NCBI RefSeq assembly: GCF_022399565.1 | Contig: NZ_JAJTUT010000001.1 | Coordinates: 793,326 to 857,325 of the forward strand | Origin: Flavobacterium algicola | GTDB lineage: Bacteria > Bacteroidota > Bacteroidia > Flavobacteriales > Flavobacteriaceae | DNA: 64,000 nt | Reading direction: 5' to 3' | In this document: positions 48,938-58,185 of the stretch, one piece after another | Layout: the number at the start of each line of letters is the position of its first letter | Position numbering within the stretch: the stretch's first letter is position 1 | Notes under the pieces: model-generated | Database searches by the model: none | What the model was told of the DNA's origin: nothing | Seen by the model: only the letters and a program-made list of their open reading frames with translations | Translations under genes and position numbers: made by a program

Positions 48938-49276
48938 ATGGATTTACAAAAAGTGGACATGTTCATCATGTCAAATTCTAAATTTTTCGAAAGTCATCAT
49001 CTAAATGTAATTAGAGAACAACTAATCGCTCTAGATGATTCGAAATGGGTTATGGTCTCAACTGTTCAATTAAAAGATCCAACAACTATGTTGATTATTT
49101 CAATTTTAGCTGGTTCATTTGGAATTGACCGTTTCATGGTTGGAGATACAGGGCTTGGAGTTGGTAAACTTTTAACTTGTGGTGGTTTTGGAATTTGGGC
49201 AATAATCGATTGGTTTTTAATTCAAGGAGTAACTAGAGAGAAGAACATGCAAAAAATGCAACTACTTATAGGTTAA
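48938..49276 (+). CDS. TM2-domain membrane protein
   Basis: A 112-residue protein with a soluble N-terminal part (MDLQKVDMFIMSNSKFFE...) and a TM2 domain at about 45-100: two helices joined by the conserved turn ILAGSFGIDRFMVGDTGLGVGKLLT and GGFGIWAIIDWFLI. TM2 proteins are widespread, and their function is not settled. The stop overlaps the next ATG in TAATG, so the downstream gene is likely co-translated. Confidence 0.85.
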   Translation: MDLQKVDMFIMSNSKFFESHHLNVIREQLIALDDSKWVMVSTVQLKDPTTMLIISILAGSFGIDRFMVGDTGLGVGKLLTCGGFGIWAIIDWFLIQGVTREKNMQKMQLLIG

Positions 49277-49692
49277 TGATTATAAACAGGAATAAACTAT
49301 ATGCCCTGCTTTTTACAGCATGTATAGCAGGGTATATTTGGTTGTTTTTTAATATGAATGACAATACTACAGATAGCAATTTGGTAGTTGGTTGTTTAAT
49401 TAAGAAAACAACAAATATGCCTTGTCCTTCCTGTGGAACTACTAGATCCGTTATACACTTGATTAACGGCAATTTAAATAGTGCTTTTATGATAAACCCA
49501 TTTGGTTTTTTAATCGCTGCTATATTGTTAATTTCCCCCGTTTGGATTGCTTATGATGTTGCCACAAAAAAAGAAACTCTTTTGAGTTGCTACAAAAAAA
49601 CAGAATATTACATAAGGCAACCTAAATATGGAATTCCATTGCTACTTATTGTTATTTTTAACTGGATTTGGAACATTGCAAAAGGACTATGA
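49276..49692 (+). CDS. DUF2752 membrane protein
   Basis: A 138-residue protein with three predicted helices and the DUF2752 signature CPSCGTTRSVIHLINGNLNSAF (about residues 50-71), a Cys-x2-Cys-containing loop. The molecular role of the family is not established. Coupled to the TM2 gene before it and to the DUF4870 gene after it by start/stop overlaps. Confidence 0.85.
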   Translation: MIINRNKLYALLFTACIAGYIWLFFNMNDNTTDSNLVVGCLIKKTTNMPCPSCGTTRSVIHLINGNLNSAFMINPFGFLIAAILLISPVWIAYDVATKKETLLSCYKKTEYYIRQPKYGIPLLLIVIFNWIWNIAKGL

Positions 49693-50120
49693 CAACTACA
49701 AAAAAATTTCACTACGAACCCGGTGAACACGAAGCCGAAAAAGCATCAAACAGCTATTTAATGTCATTGATAGCATTTATTGCTGGTTTACCACTACCAA
49801 TTGTTAACTTGATTGCCACTTTAATTTTTTATTTAGGAAATAGGAAAGGAACTTATTTTGTACGCTGGCATTGTACACAAGCTTTATTATCACAATTGTC
49901 AATGCTTTTTGTAAATAGCTTTGGATTCTGGTGGACAGTATCAATTTTATTTACAGATGAAATGATGTCAAGTAATTACATTGCCTACCTATTTACAGCC
50001 CTAATTTTTAATCTAATTGAATTTATTGCGACTATTCACACCGCGATACAAACCAGAAAAGGGATCCATGTTGAATGGTGGTTTTATGGAAGTCTAACCA
50101 ATTTAATTTGCAAAGCGTAA
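49689..50120 (+). CDS. DUF4870-like membrane protein
   Basis: A 143-residue protein starting MTTTKKFHYEPGEHEAEKAS. Three or four predicted helices follow, with the family segment IFYLGNRKGTYFVRWHCTQALLSQL. I chose the ATG at 49689, which overlaps the DUF2752 stop in ATGA; an ATG at 49668 would create a longer overlap. Function unknown. Confidence 0.78.
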   Translation: MTTTKKFHYEPGEHEAEKASNSYLMSLIAFIAGLPLPIVNLIATLIFYLGNRKGTYFVRWHCTQALLSQLSMLFVNSFGFWWTVSILFTDEMMSSNYIAYLFTALIFNLIEFIATIHTAIQTRKGIHVEWWFYGSLTNLICKA

Positions 50121-50122
50121 TC

Positions 50123-50923
50123 ATGAAAAAATCAATATTACAGGGAATTGCTACAATCGTACTGTTTTTCGCTACTTGGTTTGCTTTGATGCAAATTGAT
50201 TGGATCAGCGTTTTTAAAGTTCAAAAGGTAAAGGATAAGACTGAAGAAAAACTTGGCGATCTTTTTTGGGAGGTCATTCAAAAAAATGAGGTTGAAAATA
50301 AAAATCCATTTATAGTCAAATCAATTGATAGCATTGTATCTGCACTATGTGTTGCCAATGATATCGACCGCGATTTTATCAAGGTGCATGTTTTCACAAA
50401 AGATGACGTCAATGCTTTTGCAGTGCCCAATGGACATTTAATAATATACAGCGGCCTTATACAAAGTGCTGATAACCCTGAAGAACTTACTGGTGTAATA
50501 GGTCATGAAATGGCTCATATACAACTCAATCATGTTATGAAGAAACTGGTAAAAGAGGTTGGCTTGTCGGCTTTGATTACAATGACTACCGGTAATCGCG
50601 GGTCTGAAATTTTAAAAGAGACGACAAAAAAATTATCATCTTCAGCATTTGATCGAAATTTTGAAAAAGAAGCAGATATTCAAGCGGTTGATTACCTTAT
50701 TAAAGCAAATGTAAATCCTGCACCTTTTGCAGACTTTTTATACAAGCTTGCACAAAATGAAAGTCAAGCCTCAGAATACCTTACATGGATAAGTACACAT
50801 CCCGATTCTAAAGAGCGATCAGAATATATTTTGAAATACAGCAAAGGTAAAGCGAAAAAATTCAAATCAATTATTGCCCCTCGAACCTGGGAGAAGATAA
50901 TCGATGAATTAGATAAACAGTAG
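50123..50923 (+). CDS. M48-family metallopeptidase
   Basis: A 266-residue zinc protease with one N-terminal membrane helix (ILQGIATIVLFFATWFALM), then a catalytic domain with HEMAHIQLNH (zinc His pair and catalytic Glu) and the third ligand in EKEADIQAVDYL. I start at ATG 50123, two bases after the DUF4870 stop. Location is membrane-anchored and periplasmic or cytoplasmic. It ends the four-gene operon. Confidence 0.9.
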   Translation: MKKSILQGIATIVLFFATWFALMQIDWISVFKVQKVKDKTEEKLGDLFWEVIQKNEVENKNPFIVKSIDSIVSALCVANDIDRDFIKVHVFTKDDVNAFAVPNGHLIIYSGLIQSADNPEELTGVIGHEMAHIQLNHVMKKLVKEVGLSALITMTTGNRGSEILKETTKKLSSSAFDRNFEKEADIQAVDYLIKANVNPAPFADFLYKLAQNESQASEYLTWISTHPDSKERSEYILKYSKGKAKKFKSIIAPRTWEKIIDELDKQ

Positions 50924-50967
50924 CTTCGCTTTTTATGTAACAACCCATTAGCAATTACTTTATTAAG

Positions 50968-51261
50968 ATGAGCATCGACAAATCTGAGATTATCGCGAAT
51001 ATCTGTTACACTGAATTGGTTTATAGCAGAATTAATAAAAAACTAAAAACCAATTTATCTGTTTTTGATATCGAGAGAAAGATACTGCATATATTAGAAG
51101 AAACGCCTCTCTCATATTTTACGAAAATCGGAAAGAATTTTTATATTTCTAATATCGAAAACAATATTAAAATCACTGTTAATTCCCATACTTACAGAGT
51201 CATTACTGCAGACAAAATTGACAAGAAGCAAATCACATTTCAAAAAACTATATTACACTAG
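50968..51261 (+). CDS. DUF3781-like protein
   Basis: A 97-residue soluble protein. The pattern CYTELVYSRINKKL, then GKNFYISN, then IKITVNSHTYRVITADK resembles the DUF3781 family as I remember it. No function is known for that family. It lies 45 bases after the M48 gene and could belong to the same transcript. Confidence 0.6.
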   Translation: MSIDKSEIIANICYTELVYSRINKKLKTNLSVFDIERKILHILEETPLSYFTKIGKNFYISNIENNIKITVNSHTYRVITADKIDKKQITFQKTILH

Positions 51262-51352
51262 TAAATTAAGTAGTCTATATAAATACTGCACCTAACCATT
51301 CGAATTGCATTATTTTCAAATTATAAAACTAACCAAAAAACCTATTGCATTT

Positions 51353-52009
51353 ATGAAAAAGTCTCTCTCTTTTATTCTGCTACTTATTTGCATTTGCACT
51401 AGTGCTCAAAAAAAATCAAATTCAGATTACGGATCGTATTTGGTAGATGATTTAAAAAAACAAAAAGTGACTTTAGAGCTAGATGCCAATTATTTCTTGG
51501 TTAATAATTATTTGAATAAAATAGAGCGTGAAGAAACAACTCATTTGCCATTGACCAAAATTGACGCAACGCTGACAAACACCTACTGGAAGAATTCGCC
51601 TGTTTTAAAAGAAGCTCATGATAAATGGAAAGAAGCTGCAGCTAACGTAAGCGCCTTTGAAAAAAAGAATGCACCCGAACTTCCCGAGTTAGGCAGTCAG
51701 TTAAGGAACAAGAAAATCACAGAATCTGAGTATTTTAAAAAAAATAGAGAGATTAGAGGACAGCTTTTAAAAGAATATCCTCAATTATACCCACAACTTT
51801 CTGAAAAACATATTAGCAGTTTAAAATCAATGTGGAAACTAACAGGGCGTTATATGCTAGAAGACCACAAAAATAAATCAATGCTCTTCCCTACTTATTG
51901 GATTCCAGAAAAGGACTTAGAGATTGAAGAGAAAGACAAGAAGTACAAAGCTATTAAAAAGGAATTAATTGAGGTACAAAAAGAGTTGAATTTAAAAACT
52001 GCTAAATAG
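51353..52009 (+). CDS. Exported protein of unknown function
   Basis: I do not recognise this 218-residue protein. A signal peptide is visible (SLSFILLLICICTSAQ) after the ATG at 51353; the longer frame from 51305 adds 16 residues that would spoil it. The mature part is charged, helical and rich in Lys/Glu, with KKYKAIKKELIEVQKELN near the end, a possible coiled coil. No domain is evident. Confidence 0.65.
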   Translation: MKKSLSFILLLICICTSAQKKSNSDYGSYLVDDLKKQKVTLELDANYFLVNNYLNKIEREETTHLPLTKIDATLTNTYWKNSPVLKEAHDKWKEAAANVSAFEKKNAPELPELGSQLRNKKITESEYFKKNREIRGQLLKEYPQLYPQLSEKHISSLKSMWKLTGRYMLEDHKNKSMLFPTYWIPEKDLEIEEKDKKYKAIKKELIEVQKELNLKTAK

Positions 52010-52029
52010 TAATATAAAATGCTATTCTC

Positions 52030-52200
52030 GCAGCCAGCCAGCGTGAGTGATAGTAGTGAAAAGCCCACAAATAAGTGTAGCGGTAGCGGAACTTGTTGAG
52101 GACTTGCAACGTATAGCACGACAGCAGCCCAAAAAGAAGCCTATCAACGTACGATGCATGGCTTCTTTTTGGGGTGGTGGCACGCCCAAATGATTCAGCA
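52030..52200. repeat. Structured GC-richer element upstream of polA
   Basis: Base composition is clearly higher in G+C than its surroundings. CCCAAAAAGAAGCC (52128-52141) pairs perfectly with GGCTTCTTTTTGGG (52160-52173), 14 bp over an 18-base loop. Flanking blocks GTGATAGTAGTGAAAAGCCC and CGTATAGCACGACAGCAGCC resemble blocks flanking the hairpin at 45.4 kb. No T run follows, so it is not a simple terminator. A 39-codon open frame crosses it but looks accidental. Confidence 0.6.
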
Positions 52201-52276
52201 AAATTTGAATAATGACATGATAAAATGACTGTTTTTAAAAAGCTTTGTTTATTTTTACGGTCAAATTATTTTTATT

Positions 52277-55123
52277 ATGTCTGCTCAAAAACGTCTTTTT
52301 TTACTCGATGCCTACGCTTTAATCTTTAGAGGGTACTACGCTTTTATCAAAAACCCTAGAATTAACTCAAAGGGTATGGATACTTCTGCCATTCTAGGAT
52401 TTATGAATTCATTGATGGATGTGATTAAGCGAGAAAAACCAGACCACTTGGCTGTTGCATTTGATAAAGGAGGGAGCGATTTGCGTAACGAGCTTTTTCC
52501 TGCCTACAAGGCCAATAGAGATGAAACTCCCGAAGCAATTAAAATTGCGATTCCGTACATACAAGATTTATTAAAGGCAATGCACATTCCAATCATCGAA
52601 GTGGCAGGATGCGAGGCCGATGATTTGATTGGTACTATTGCCAAGCAAGCAGAAAAGGAGAATTATAAAGTATTTATGGTAACTCCCGATAAGGATTTTG
52701 CCCAATTGGTATCTGAAAATATTTTTATGTACAAGCCTGCCCGAATGGGGAATGGTATTGAAATATGGGGAATACCTGAAGTTCTGGCAAAATTTGAGAT
52801 AGAAAGACCTGAACAAGTAATTGATTACCTTGGAATGATGGGTGATGCTGCTGATAATATCCCGGGATTGCCAGGCGTGGGAGAAAAAACAGCAAAGAAA
52901 TTCCTTGCTGCTTATGGCTCGATGGAAAATCTTTTGGCGAACACCCACGAACTGAAGGGTGCGATAAAAACCAAAATTGAAGATAATAAGGAATTAGGCC
53001 TTTTATCAAAACGACTTGCAACTATTATCTTGGATTGCCCTGTAACCTTTAATGAAGAAGATTACGAACTCTCTACTCCCGATGTTGCAAAAACAGATGC
53101 GCTTTTCAACGAATTAGAATTTAGAAGGATGGCGGAGCAGTTTGACACCATCTTTAGAAAACAAGATCCTTCAACTCCAACGGAGGCCACTTCTGGAGAC
53201 GATTCTAAATTATATAAAAAACCACAAACAAAAACCGAGGATCAATTTGACTTGTTCTCGACTACAGCTACCGGAGAAAACACCGATACTAATCAGCAGT
53301 CATTTTACGGTACGCTTGAGACTACTTCACACTCTTACCAAATGGTACAAGGTGATTTGGGAATAAAATTATTATTGCAAAATTTACAAAAACAGACTTC
53401 GGTTTGTTTTGATACAGAAACAACAGGACTAGATGCGCTACACGCTGAACTAGTGGGTATCTCATTTGCCTATGAAAAAGGAAAGGGATACTATGTACCT
53501 TTTCCTGAGAGCCAGGAAGAAGCACAAATTTTGGCTGAAAGGTTTGTTCCGTTTTTTGAAAACGAGGCAATCGAAAAGATTGGCCAAAACATTAAATATG
53601 ATTTAAAAATTCTAGCCAATTACAATATTAAAGTTGCTGGTAAATTATTTGACACCATGATTGCGCATTATTTGATTAATCCAGATATGCGTCACAATAT
53701 GGATATTTTAGCAGAAACGTATTTGAAATATTCTCCAAAATCGATAGAATCATTAATTGGTAAAAAAGGGAAAAATCAAAAGTCAATGCGCGACATTGCT
53801 CTCGAAGAGGTTAAGGAATATGCAGCAGAAGATGCTGATATCACTTTTCAATTAAAAGAGTTTTTTGCGGTAGAATTACAAAAAGCAGAAACTCAAAAAT
53901 TATTTGATGAGATTGAGATTCCGTTAGTACCCGTTCTTGCCGCTATGGAAACAGAAGGTATTAATCTGGATGTTGCTTTCTTGAAGACGATGTCTACGCA
54001 AATGGCTATCGAAAGTGATGCATTAGAAAAGAAAATATATGAAACGGCTGGCGAAACATTCAACCTTGCCTCACCAAAACAACTTGGAGATGTTTTATTT
54101 GACAAATTAAAAATTGGTGGTGCCAAACAAAAGAAGACCAAAACTGGTCAATATGCTACTGGTGAAGAGGTTTTAAGCTATTTGGTAAACGAACATGAAA
54201 TTGTGCGCGATATTTTGGAATGGCGCCAAATGGTGAAATTGCAAAGTACTTATATTGATGCCTTGCCTAATCAAGTAGATGTCAAAACAGGTCGTGTACA
54301 TACCGATTATATGCAAACTGTAGCTGCAACTGGACGTTTAAGTTCGAACAACCCAAACTTACAAAACATCCCTGTACGAACTGAGAGAGGACGTTTGATT
54401 CGAAAGGCGTTTATCCCGCGTGATAAAAATTACACTTTGGTTTCTGCCGATTATTCTCAAATTGAATTGCGTGTGATCGCTGCTTTGAGTGGCGAAGAGA
54501 ACATGATAGCAGCTTTTAAAAATAATGAGGACATACATAAATCTACCGCTGCAAAGGTTTTCAATGTTCCCCTTGAAGAAGTTACAAAAGAACAGCGTAG
54601 TCACGCCAAAACAGTAAACTTTGGAATCATATACGGTGTCTCTGCTTTTGGACTGTCTAACCAAACTAATCTATCACGCGCCGAAAGTGCTGAATTAATT
54701 GATGCTTATTACAAATCCTATCCTCAGTTAAAGTCATACATAAGCGATCAAGTTGATTTCGCTAGAGATAATGGATTTGTACAAACAATTTTAGGTCGAC
54801 GCCGTTATTTAAAAGATATTAACTCACAAAATGCTATCGTACGTGGTGGCGCAGAACGTAACGCGGTAAATGCACCAATTCAAGGTTCTGCTGCTGATAT
54901 CATCAAAATTGCAATGATTAATATTCACAACAAGTTAATTGCCGAAAATTGGAAATCAAAAATGTTACTTCAGGTTCATGATGAACTTGTGTTTGATGTA
55001 CATAATGACGAACTTGAAAAAATACAACCGATGATTAAACACGAAATGGAAAATGCTTTTAAGCTAGAAGTTCCCTTAGTAGTTGACCTAGGAATGGGGA
55101 AAAATTGGCTAGAAGCGCATTAA
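52277..55123 (+). CDS. polA: DNA polymerase I
   Basis: A 948-residue repair and lagging-strand polymerase. The N-terminal 5'-3' exonuclease (about 1-290; FLLDAYALIFRGYYAF, VAGCEADDLIGTIA, GMMGDAADNIPGLPGVGEKTA) is followed by an intact proofreading domain (about 340-530; VCFDTETTGLDALHAELVGIS) and the family A polymerase (about 545-948; SADYSQIELRVIAALSGE, RSHAKTVNFGIIYGVSAFG, QVHDELVFDV). It follows the structured element at 52.1 kb. Confidence 0.98.
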   Translation: MSAQKRLFLLDAYALIFRGYYAFIKNPRINSKGMDTSAILGFMNSLMDVIKREKPDHLAVAFDKGGSDLRNELFPAYKANRDETPEAIKIAIPYIQDLLKAMHIPIIEVAGCEADDLIGTIAKQAEKENYKVFMVTPDKDFAQLVSENIFMYKPARMGNGIEIWGIPEVLAKFEIERPEQVIDYLGMMGDAADNIPGLPGVGEKTAKKFLAAYGSMENLLANTHELKGAIKTKIEDNKELGLLSKRLATIILDCPVTFNEEDYELSTPDVAKTDALFNELEFRRMAEQFDTIFRKQDPSTPTEATSGDDSKLYKKPQTKTEDQFDLFSTTATGENTDTNQQSFYGTLETTSHSYQMVQGDLGIKLLLQNLQKQTSVCFDTETTGLDALHAELVGISFAYEKGKGYYVPFPESQEEAQILAERFVPFFENEAIEKIGQNIKYDLKILANYNIKVAGKLFDTMIAHYLINPDMRHNMDILAETYLKYSPKSIESLIGKKGKNQKSMRDIALEEVKEYAAEDADITFQLKEFFAVELQKAETQKLFDEIEIPLVPVLAAMETEGINLDVAFLKTMSTQMAIESDALEKKIYETAGETFNLASPKQLGDVLFDKLKIGGAKQKKTKTGQYATGEEVLSYLVNEHEIVRDILEWRQMVKLQSTYIDALPNQVDVKTGRVHTDYMQTVAATGRLSSNNPNLQNIPVRTERGRLIRKAFIPRDKNYTLVSADYSQIELRVIAALSGEENMIAAFKNNEDIHKSTAAKVFNVPLEEVTKEQRSHAKTVNFGIIYGVSAFGLSNQTNLSRAESAELIDAYYKSYPQLKSYISDQVDFARDNGFVQTILGRRRYLKDINSQNAIVRGGAERNAVNAPIQGSAADIIKIAMINIHNKLIAENWKSKMLLQVHDELVFDVHNDELEKIQPMIKHEMENAFKLEVPLVVDLGMGKNWLEAH

Positions 55124-55191
55124 TTTCATCTATCGATTCACATTTGTTGTAATGCTTTTGATGCTAAACGATTCTATTAAATGACTTTTAT

Positions 55192-55569
55192 ATGACAGAC
55201 GATTTTACACCACCTATAAAATCTAGATCACTGGAACAGTTACGAGAAATTATAGATGCGCCCGAGAATTGGAATTCTAAAGCAATTAGACTTGCTAATG
55301 AAGAACTATATAATCGAAAAGTAAGTGGTGGATTAGTTACTCCTAATATAGAAATTAAAGAAAAGATAGTTGAAAACGCATCAAAAGCTACCGAAAGTTA
55401 TTCTGTTCTAGATCCTTTTACAAAACCCAAAACATTTTTATATGAGCTATTGTTTGTATGGAATTATAACAAAAGTGGATATTTTCTCAAAGCAAGACAA
55501 CTCATAACAATTCGATTAATAATAATAGTATTCGTCATATTTATCTGGAGTCTACTGAGAATAAAATAA
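55192..55569 (+). CDS. Unknown protein with a C-terminal membrane helix
   Basis: I do not recognise this 125-residue protein. Residues 1-45 resemble a short helical repeat seen in small cytoplasmic domains (KSRSLEQLREIIDAPENWNSKAIRLANEEL), and residues about 105-122 form one membrane helix (LIIIVFVIFIWSLLRI). It lies 68 bases after polA and precedes a terminator. Confidence 0.6.
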   Translation: MTDDFTPPIKSRSLEQLREIIDAPENWNSKAIRLANEELYNRKVSGGLVTPNIEIKEKIVENASKATESYSVLDPFTKPKTFLYELLFVWNYNKSGYFLKARQLITIRLIIIVFVIFIWSLLRIK

Positions 55570-55601
55570 TTTATTTTTATTTATCTAATTTTAAAAAACA
55601 A

Positions 55602-55633
55602 CAGCCTTTTTATCAAACAAAGAGGCTTTTTTT
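55602..55633 (+). terminator. Terminator after the 55.2 kb gene
   Basis: AGCCT pairs with AGGCT with further A/T pairs, around a loop of about 11 bases, and is followed by a run of seven T. Confidence 0.7.
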
Positions 55634-55753
55634 ACGGCTAGTTTTTGAGAAAATCTAGAGTTTGTGTTTAAATTACACTTATTGAGATAGGTTTATTTAA
55701 AAATTTATAACAATTAAGTATAATTACTGACCAATTAAGATGAATCTAAATCC

Positions 55754-55761
55754 TATTTTTG
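55754..55761 (+). promoter_or_regulatory. -7 promoter box of the DUF2490 gene
   Basis: TATTTTTG matches TAnnTTTG exactly. Its last three bases are the TTG that a frame-based start at 55759 would use, so that start is excluded. Confidence 0.55.
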
Positions 55762-55791
55762 CAGAAATTAATCTTTAAACCTATTACCAAA

Positions 55792-56604
55792 TTGAGAACT
55801 TTCAAAAACGCGCTTAATCTTAGTCTATTGCTAGCTGCCACTACCTTTTCTTGGGCACAAAATAGCACAAAAGTAGATCAAACAAATGTTTGGCTAAGCT
55901 ATAACGGAAACCATAAACTGACTGAAAAATTTGGACTTCATACTGAGTTTTTATTACGTCGAAATGAAGTCCTTCAAAACCCTATGCAGACTATGTTTCG
56001 ATTTGGGGTTGATTATCATATCAATAAAGATGTTATGGTTACTGCGGGTTGGGCACATGTAGAAACTGCAGCTTATGGAGATTTTGCAGAACATGTCCCT
56101 TCAAAATACAATAATTACAAATTTAATGAGCAGCGTATTTGGGAACAATTACAACTTAATCACAAAAATAGTGGTCGCTTTATTTTTGATAGCCGTTTTA
56201 GACTAGAGCAAAGATGGACACAATCTTTCAAAAACTTTGGAACTACTTTGTCTCCTGAATATTTAAGATATGATGATCCGCAAGAAGGATATTGGAAATT
56301 GAGACACCGTGTTCGTTACCGTTTTAGAACACAAATTCCGCTTACCAGTGCCAAGATGGAAGACAACACTTTGTTTCTAGCAATTGCAGATGAAATTTTT
56401 GTTAACGTAGGCGAGCGTGTAGCAGCAAATGTTTTTGATCAAAATAGATTATCTGCCGCTTTCGGATGGCGTTTTAGCAAAGAATCTAATATCCAAGTAG
56501 GATACTTAAATCAATTTATAGAAAAAGGTGACGGAATAAGCAGAGAAAACAATCATACTATAACTGTAGGATACGTTTACAATGTTGATTTTACGAAAAA
56601 GTAA
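55792..56604 (+). CDS. DUF2490 outer-membrane barrel protein
   Basis: A 270-residue exported protein. I start at TTG 55792 (MRTFKNALNLSLLLAATTFSWAQ), which gives a signal peptide; the TTG at 55759 lies in the promoter box. The mature part alternates short beta strands and aromatic residues (VWLSYNGNHKLTEKFGLHTEFLLRR, RHRVRYRFRTQIPLT) and ends in GYVYNVDFTKK, as in DUF2490 barrels. No function is established. Confidence 0.82.
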   Translation: MRTFKNALNLSLLLAATTFSWAQNSTKVDQTNVWLSYNGNHKLTEKFGLHTEFLLRRNEVLQNPMQTMFRFGVDYHINKDVMVTAGWAHVETAAYGDFAEHVPSKYNNYKFNEQRIWEQLQLNHKNSGRFIFDSRFRLEQRWTQSFKNFGTTLSPEYLRYDDPQEGYWKLRHRVRYRFRTQIPLTSAKMEDNTLFLAIADEIFVNVGERVAANVFDQNRLSAAFGWRFSKESNIQVGYLNQFIEKGDGISRENNHTITVGYVYNVDFTKK

Positions 56605-56626
56605 ATTATCTAATCCAGCTTATTTA

Positions 56627-56659
56627 AAAAAAACCATTCTTATTTATTTCGAATGGTTT
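56627..56659 (-). terminator. Terminator of the LacI-family gene
   Basis: AAAACCATTC pairs with GAATGGTTTT over an 11-base A/T loop. It overlaps the last codons of the regulator and gives a U-rich tract on the minus strand; it may also serve the DUF2490 gene from the other side. Confidence 0.75.
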
Positions 56660-57689
56660 TCTTTTTTGTGCGAGAGGACTCTCTTTCTTTTAATTTCGTT
56701 TTAATGATTACAGTTTCATATGGTGGTTCAATTTCAGACTCATCTTCCAAACGATCGATAAGCAGTTTAGCAGCTACTTCACCAATCTCAACTCCGTGCT
56801 GACTTACCGTAGTCAAGCTAGGCGATAATCTTCTAGATGCCAAAATACCATCGGCAAAACCAACAATAGACAAATCATCAGGAATATTATATCCTTGTTT
56901 TAAAGCCACTCGCAATGCAGCAACCGAATCATTTTCATCCAAGGCGAAAACAGCATCAATAGTATTGTTTGCAAAAATAGCTTCAATTTTAGATTTCATA
57001 TCTTCTTCACAATCTGTTCTCAAGATAATGTTCTCATTCACCGGAATTCCGTTATCGGCCAACGCCTTTAAATATCCCTCCGTTCTTAACTTCCCAACAC
57101 TTAGGTTTTCTATAGACGAAATTAAAGCAATATTTCTACAACCTAATTTTATTAATCGTTGCGTCACATTTAGACCAGAGTCAAAGTCATCTACGATTAC
57201 TTTGTCGCAATCAATTTCGTCAGCAATACGATCAAACATCACAATTGGAGTTCCTTCATTTATAATATCAGCAAAATGCGAATAGTCTTGTAGCTTTTGT
57301 GCTTCCTCAGAAACCGACAATATAAAGCCATCGATTGTTCCGTTACTAAGCATTTCCAAAGTATTTACTTCTTTAACGATAGATTCGTTTGATATACATG
57401 TAATCACATTATATCCCTTTTTATCTGCAACCTTCTCAATACCGCTAAAAACCTTGGCATAAAAAGAGTTAAGTATATTAGGTATAATAACACCAATTGT
57501 TTTGGTTTTCCTGTTTTTTAGGTTCAATCCAATAACATTTGGTTTATAATTTTTAAGTTTTGCATACTCTTTAATCTTAACCTTAGTCAATTCACTTATT
57601 TCAGGACTATTGTTAAGGGCCTTAGAAACAGTCGAAACAGATACATTTAGTTCTTTTGCAATTTGCTTAAGAGTTGCTTTTACTTTCAT
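56640..57689 (-). CDS. LacI-family transcriptional regulator
   Basis: A 349-residue repressor with the N-terminal helix-turn-helix TLKQIAKELNVSVSTVSKALNN (about 5-27) and a periplasmic-binding-protein-like sensor domain (TIGVIIPNILNSFYAKVFSGIE, about 60-330). Such regulators usually control sugar genes, but no sugar operon is adjacent: DUF2490 lies on one side and ribosomal genes on the other. It is probably a regulator in trans or of itself. Confidence 0.93.
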   Translation of the reverse strand: MKVKATLKQIAKELNVSVSTVSKALNNSPEISELTKVKIKEYAKLKNYKPNVIGLNLKNRKTKTIGVIIPNILNSFYAKVFSGIEKVADKKGYNVITCISNESIVKEVNTLEMLSNGTIDGFILSVSEEAQKLQDYSHFADIINEGTPIVMFDRIADEIDCDKVIVDDFDSGLNVTQRLIKLGCRNIALISSIENLSVGKLRTEGYLKALADNGIPVNENIILRTDCEEDMKSKIEAIFANNTIDAVFALDENDSVAALRVALKQGYNIPDDLSIVGFADGILASRRLSPSLTTVSQHGVEIGEVAAKLLIDRLEDESEIEPPYETVIIKTKLKERESSRTKKKTIRNK

Positions 57690-58110
57690 AATTACTATTT
57701 ATTTAAATTCTTAAAACCGAGAAGTATCGAATAATGAATACTGGAACATTATATCCTTTATTGACAATTACAATCTCTAATGCAATTTCAGTACTATGCA
57801 GAACAGATTTCCAATTCAATCATATTGCTACTCCTTTCTTATATAGGAGCACGATTTACCTCCTCAAATATTCACCTAATTACTAATAATCGAGTTAAAA
57901 TAAACTAACTAAAAGTGTTGAATATAGATTCTAAAGCGCAAGATAATGAATTAAACAACACCATAAAAAACACAAAAATAGTTCTTAATTAAATTTAACA
58001 ATTTAGACAAATGACGTCTGGAAAACAAAAAACCAAACCTATAGTAAAGGAAATAAAATAGACAATTGATAATCAGACAAAACCACAAATAAAATAATCA
58101 TTTAAGCTAT
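57690..58110. other. Gene-free interval between the LacI gene and rplM
   Basis: Nothing coding is supported. It must hold the promoter of the LacI gene, reading left; the rplM promoter follows at 58111. I see no clear palindromic operator or strong hairpin. Confidence 0.5.
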
Positions 58111-58140
58111 TTGTATTTAAAATAATTAATTGTACTTTTG
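58111..58140 (+). promoter_or_regulatory. Promoter of rplM-rpsI
   Basis: TTG at 58111 and TACTTTTG at 58133-58140 are 19 bases apart, the same spacing as in the rplU promoter. The GTG start follows about 45 bases later. Confidence 0.7.
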
Positions 58141-58185
58141 CAACCCCTTTTATGGGGATGGAATGTTTAATTAAAATTTATTATT

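Noticed and set aside
49266..49472. 68-codon minus frame over the DUF2752 gene
   Set aside because: It is antisense to a gene with a clear family signature and has no independent support.
52060..52203. 39-codon open frame in the structured element upstream of polA
   Set aside because: It has no good start, spans a 14-bp inverted repeat, and its composition reflects the element's higher G+C rather than coding.
57690..58110. Small open frames between the LacI gene and rplM
   Set aside because: All are under 40 codons, without signal, motif or promoter support.
58141..58160. CCCC...GGGG hairpin as an L13 autoregulatory leader
   Set aside because: Only four base pairs form, and the predicted transcription start falls inside the element.
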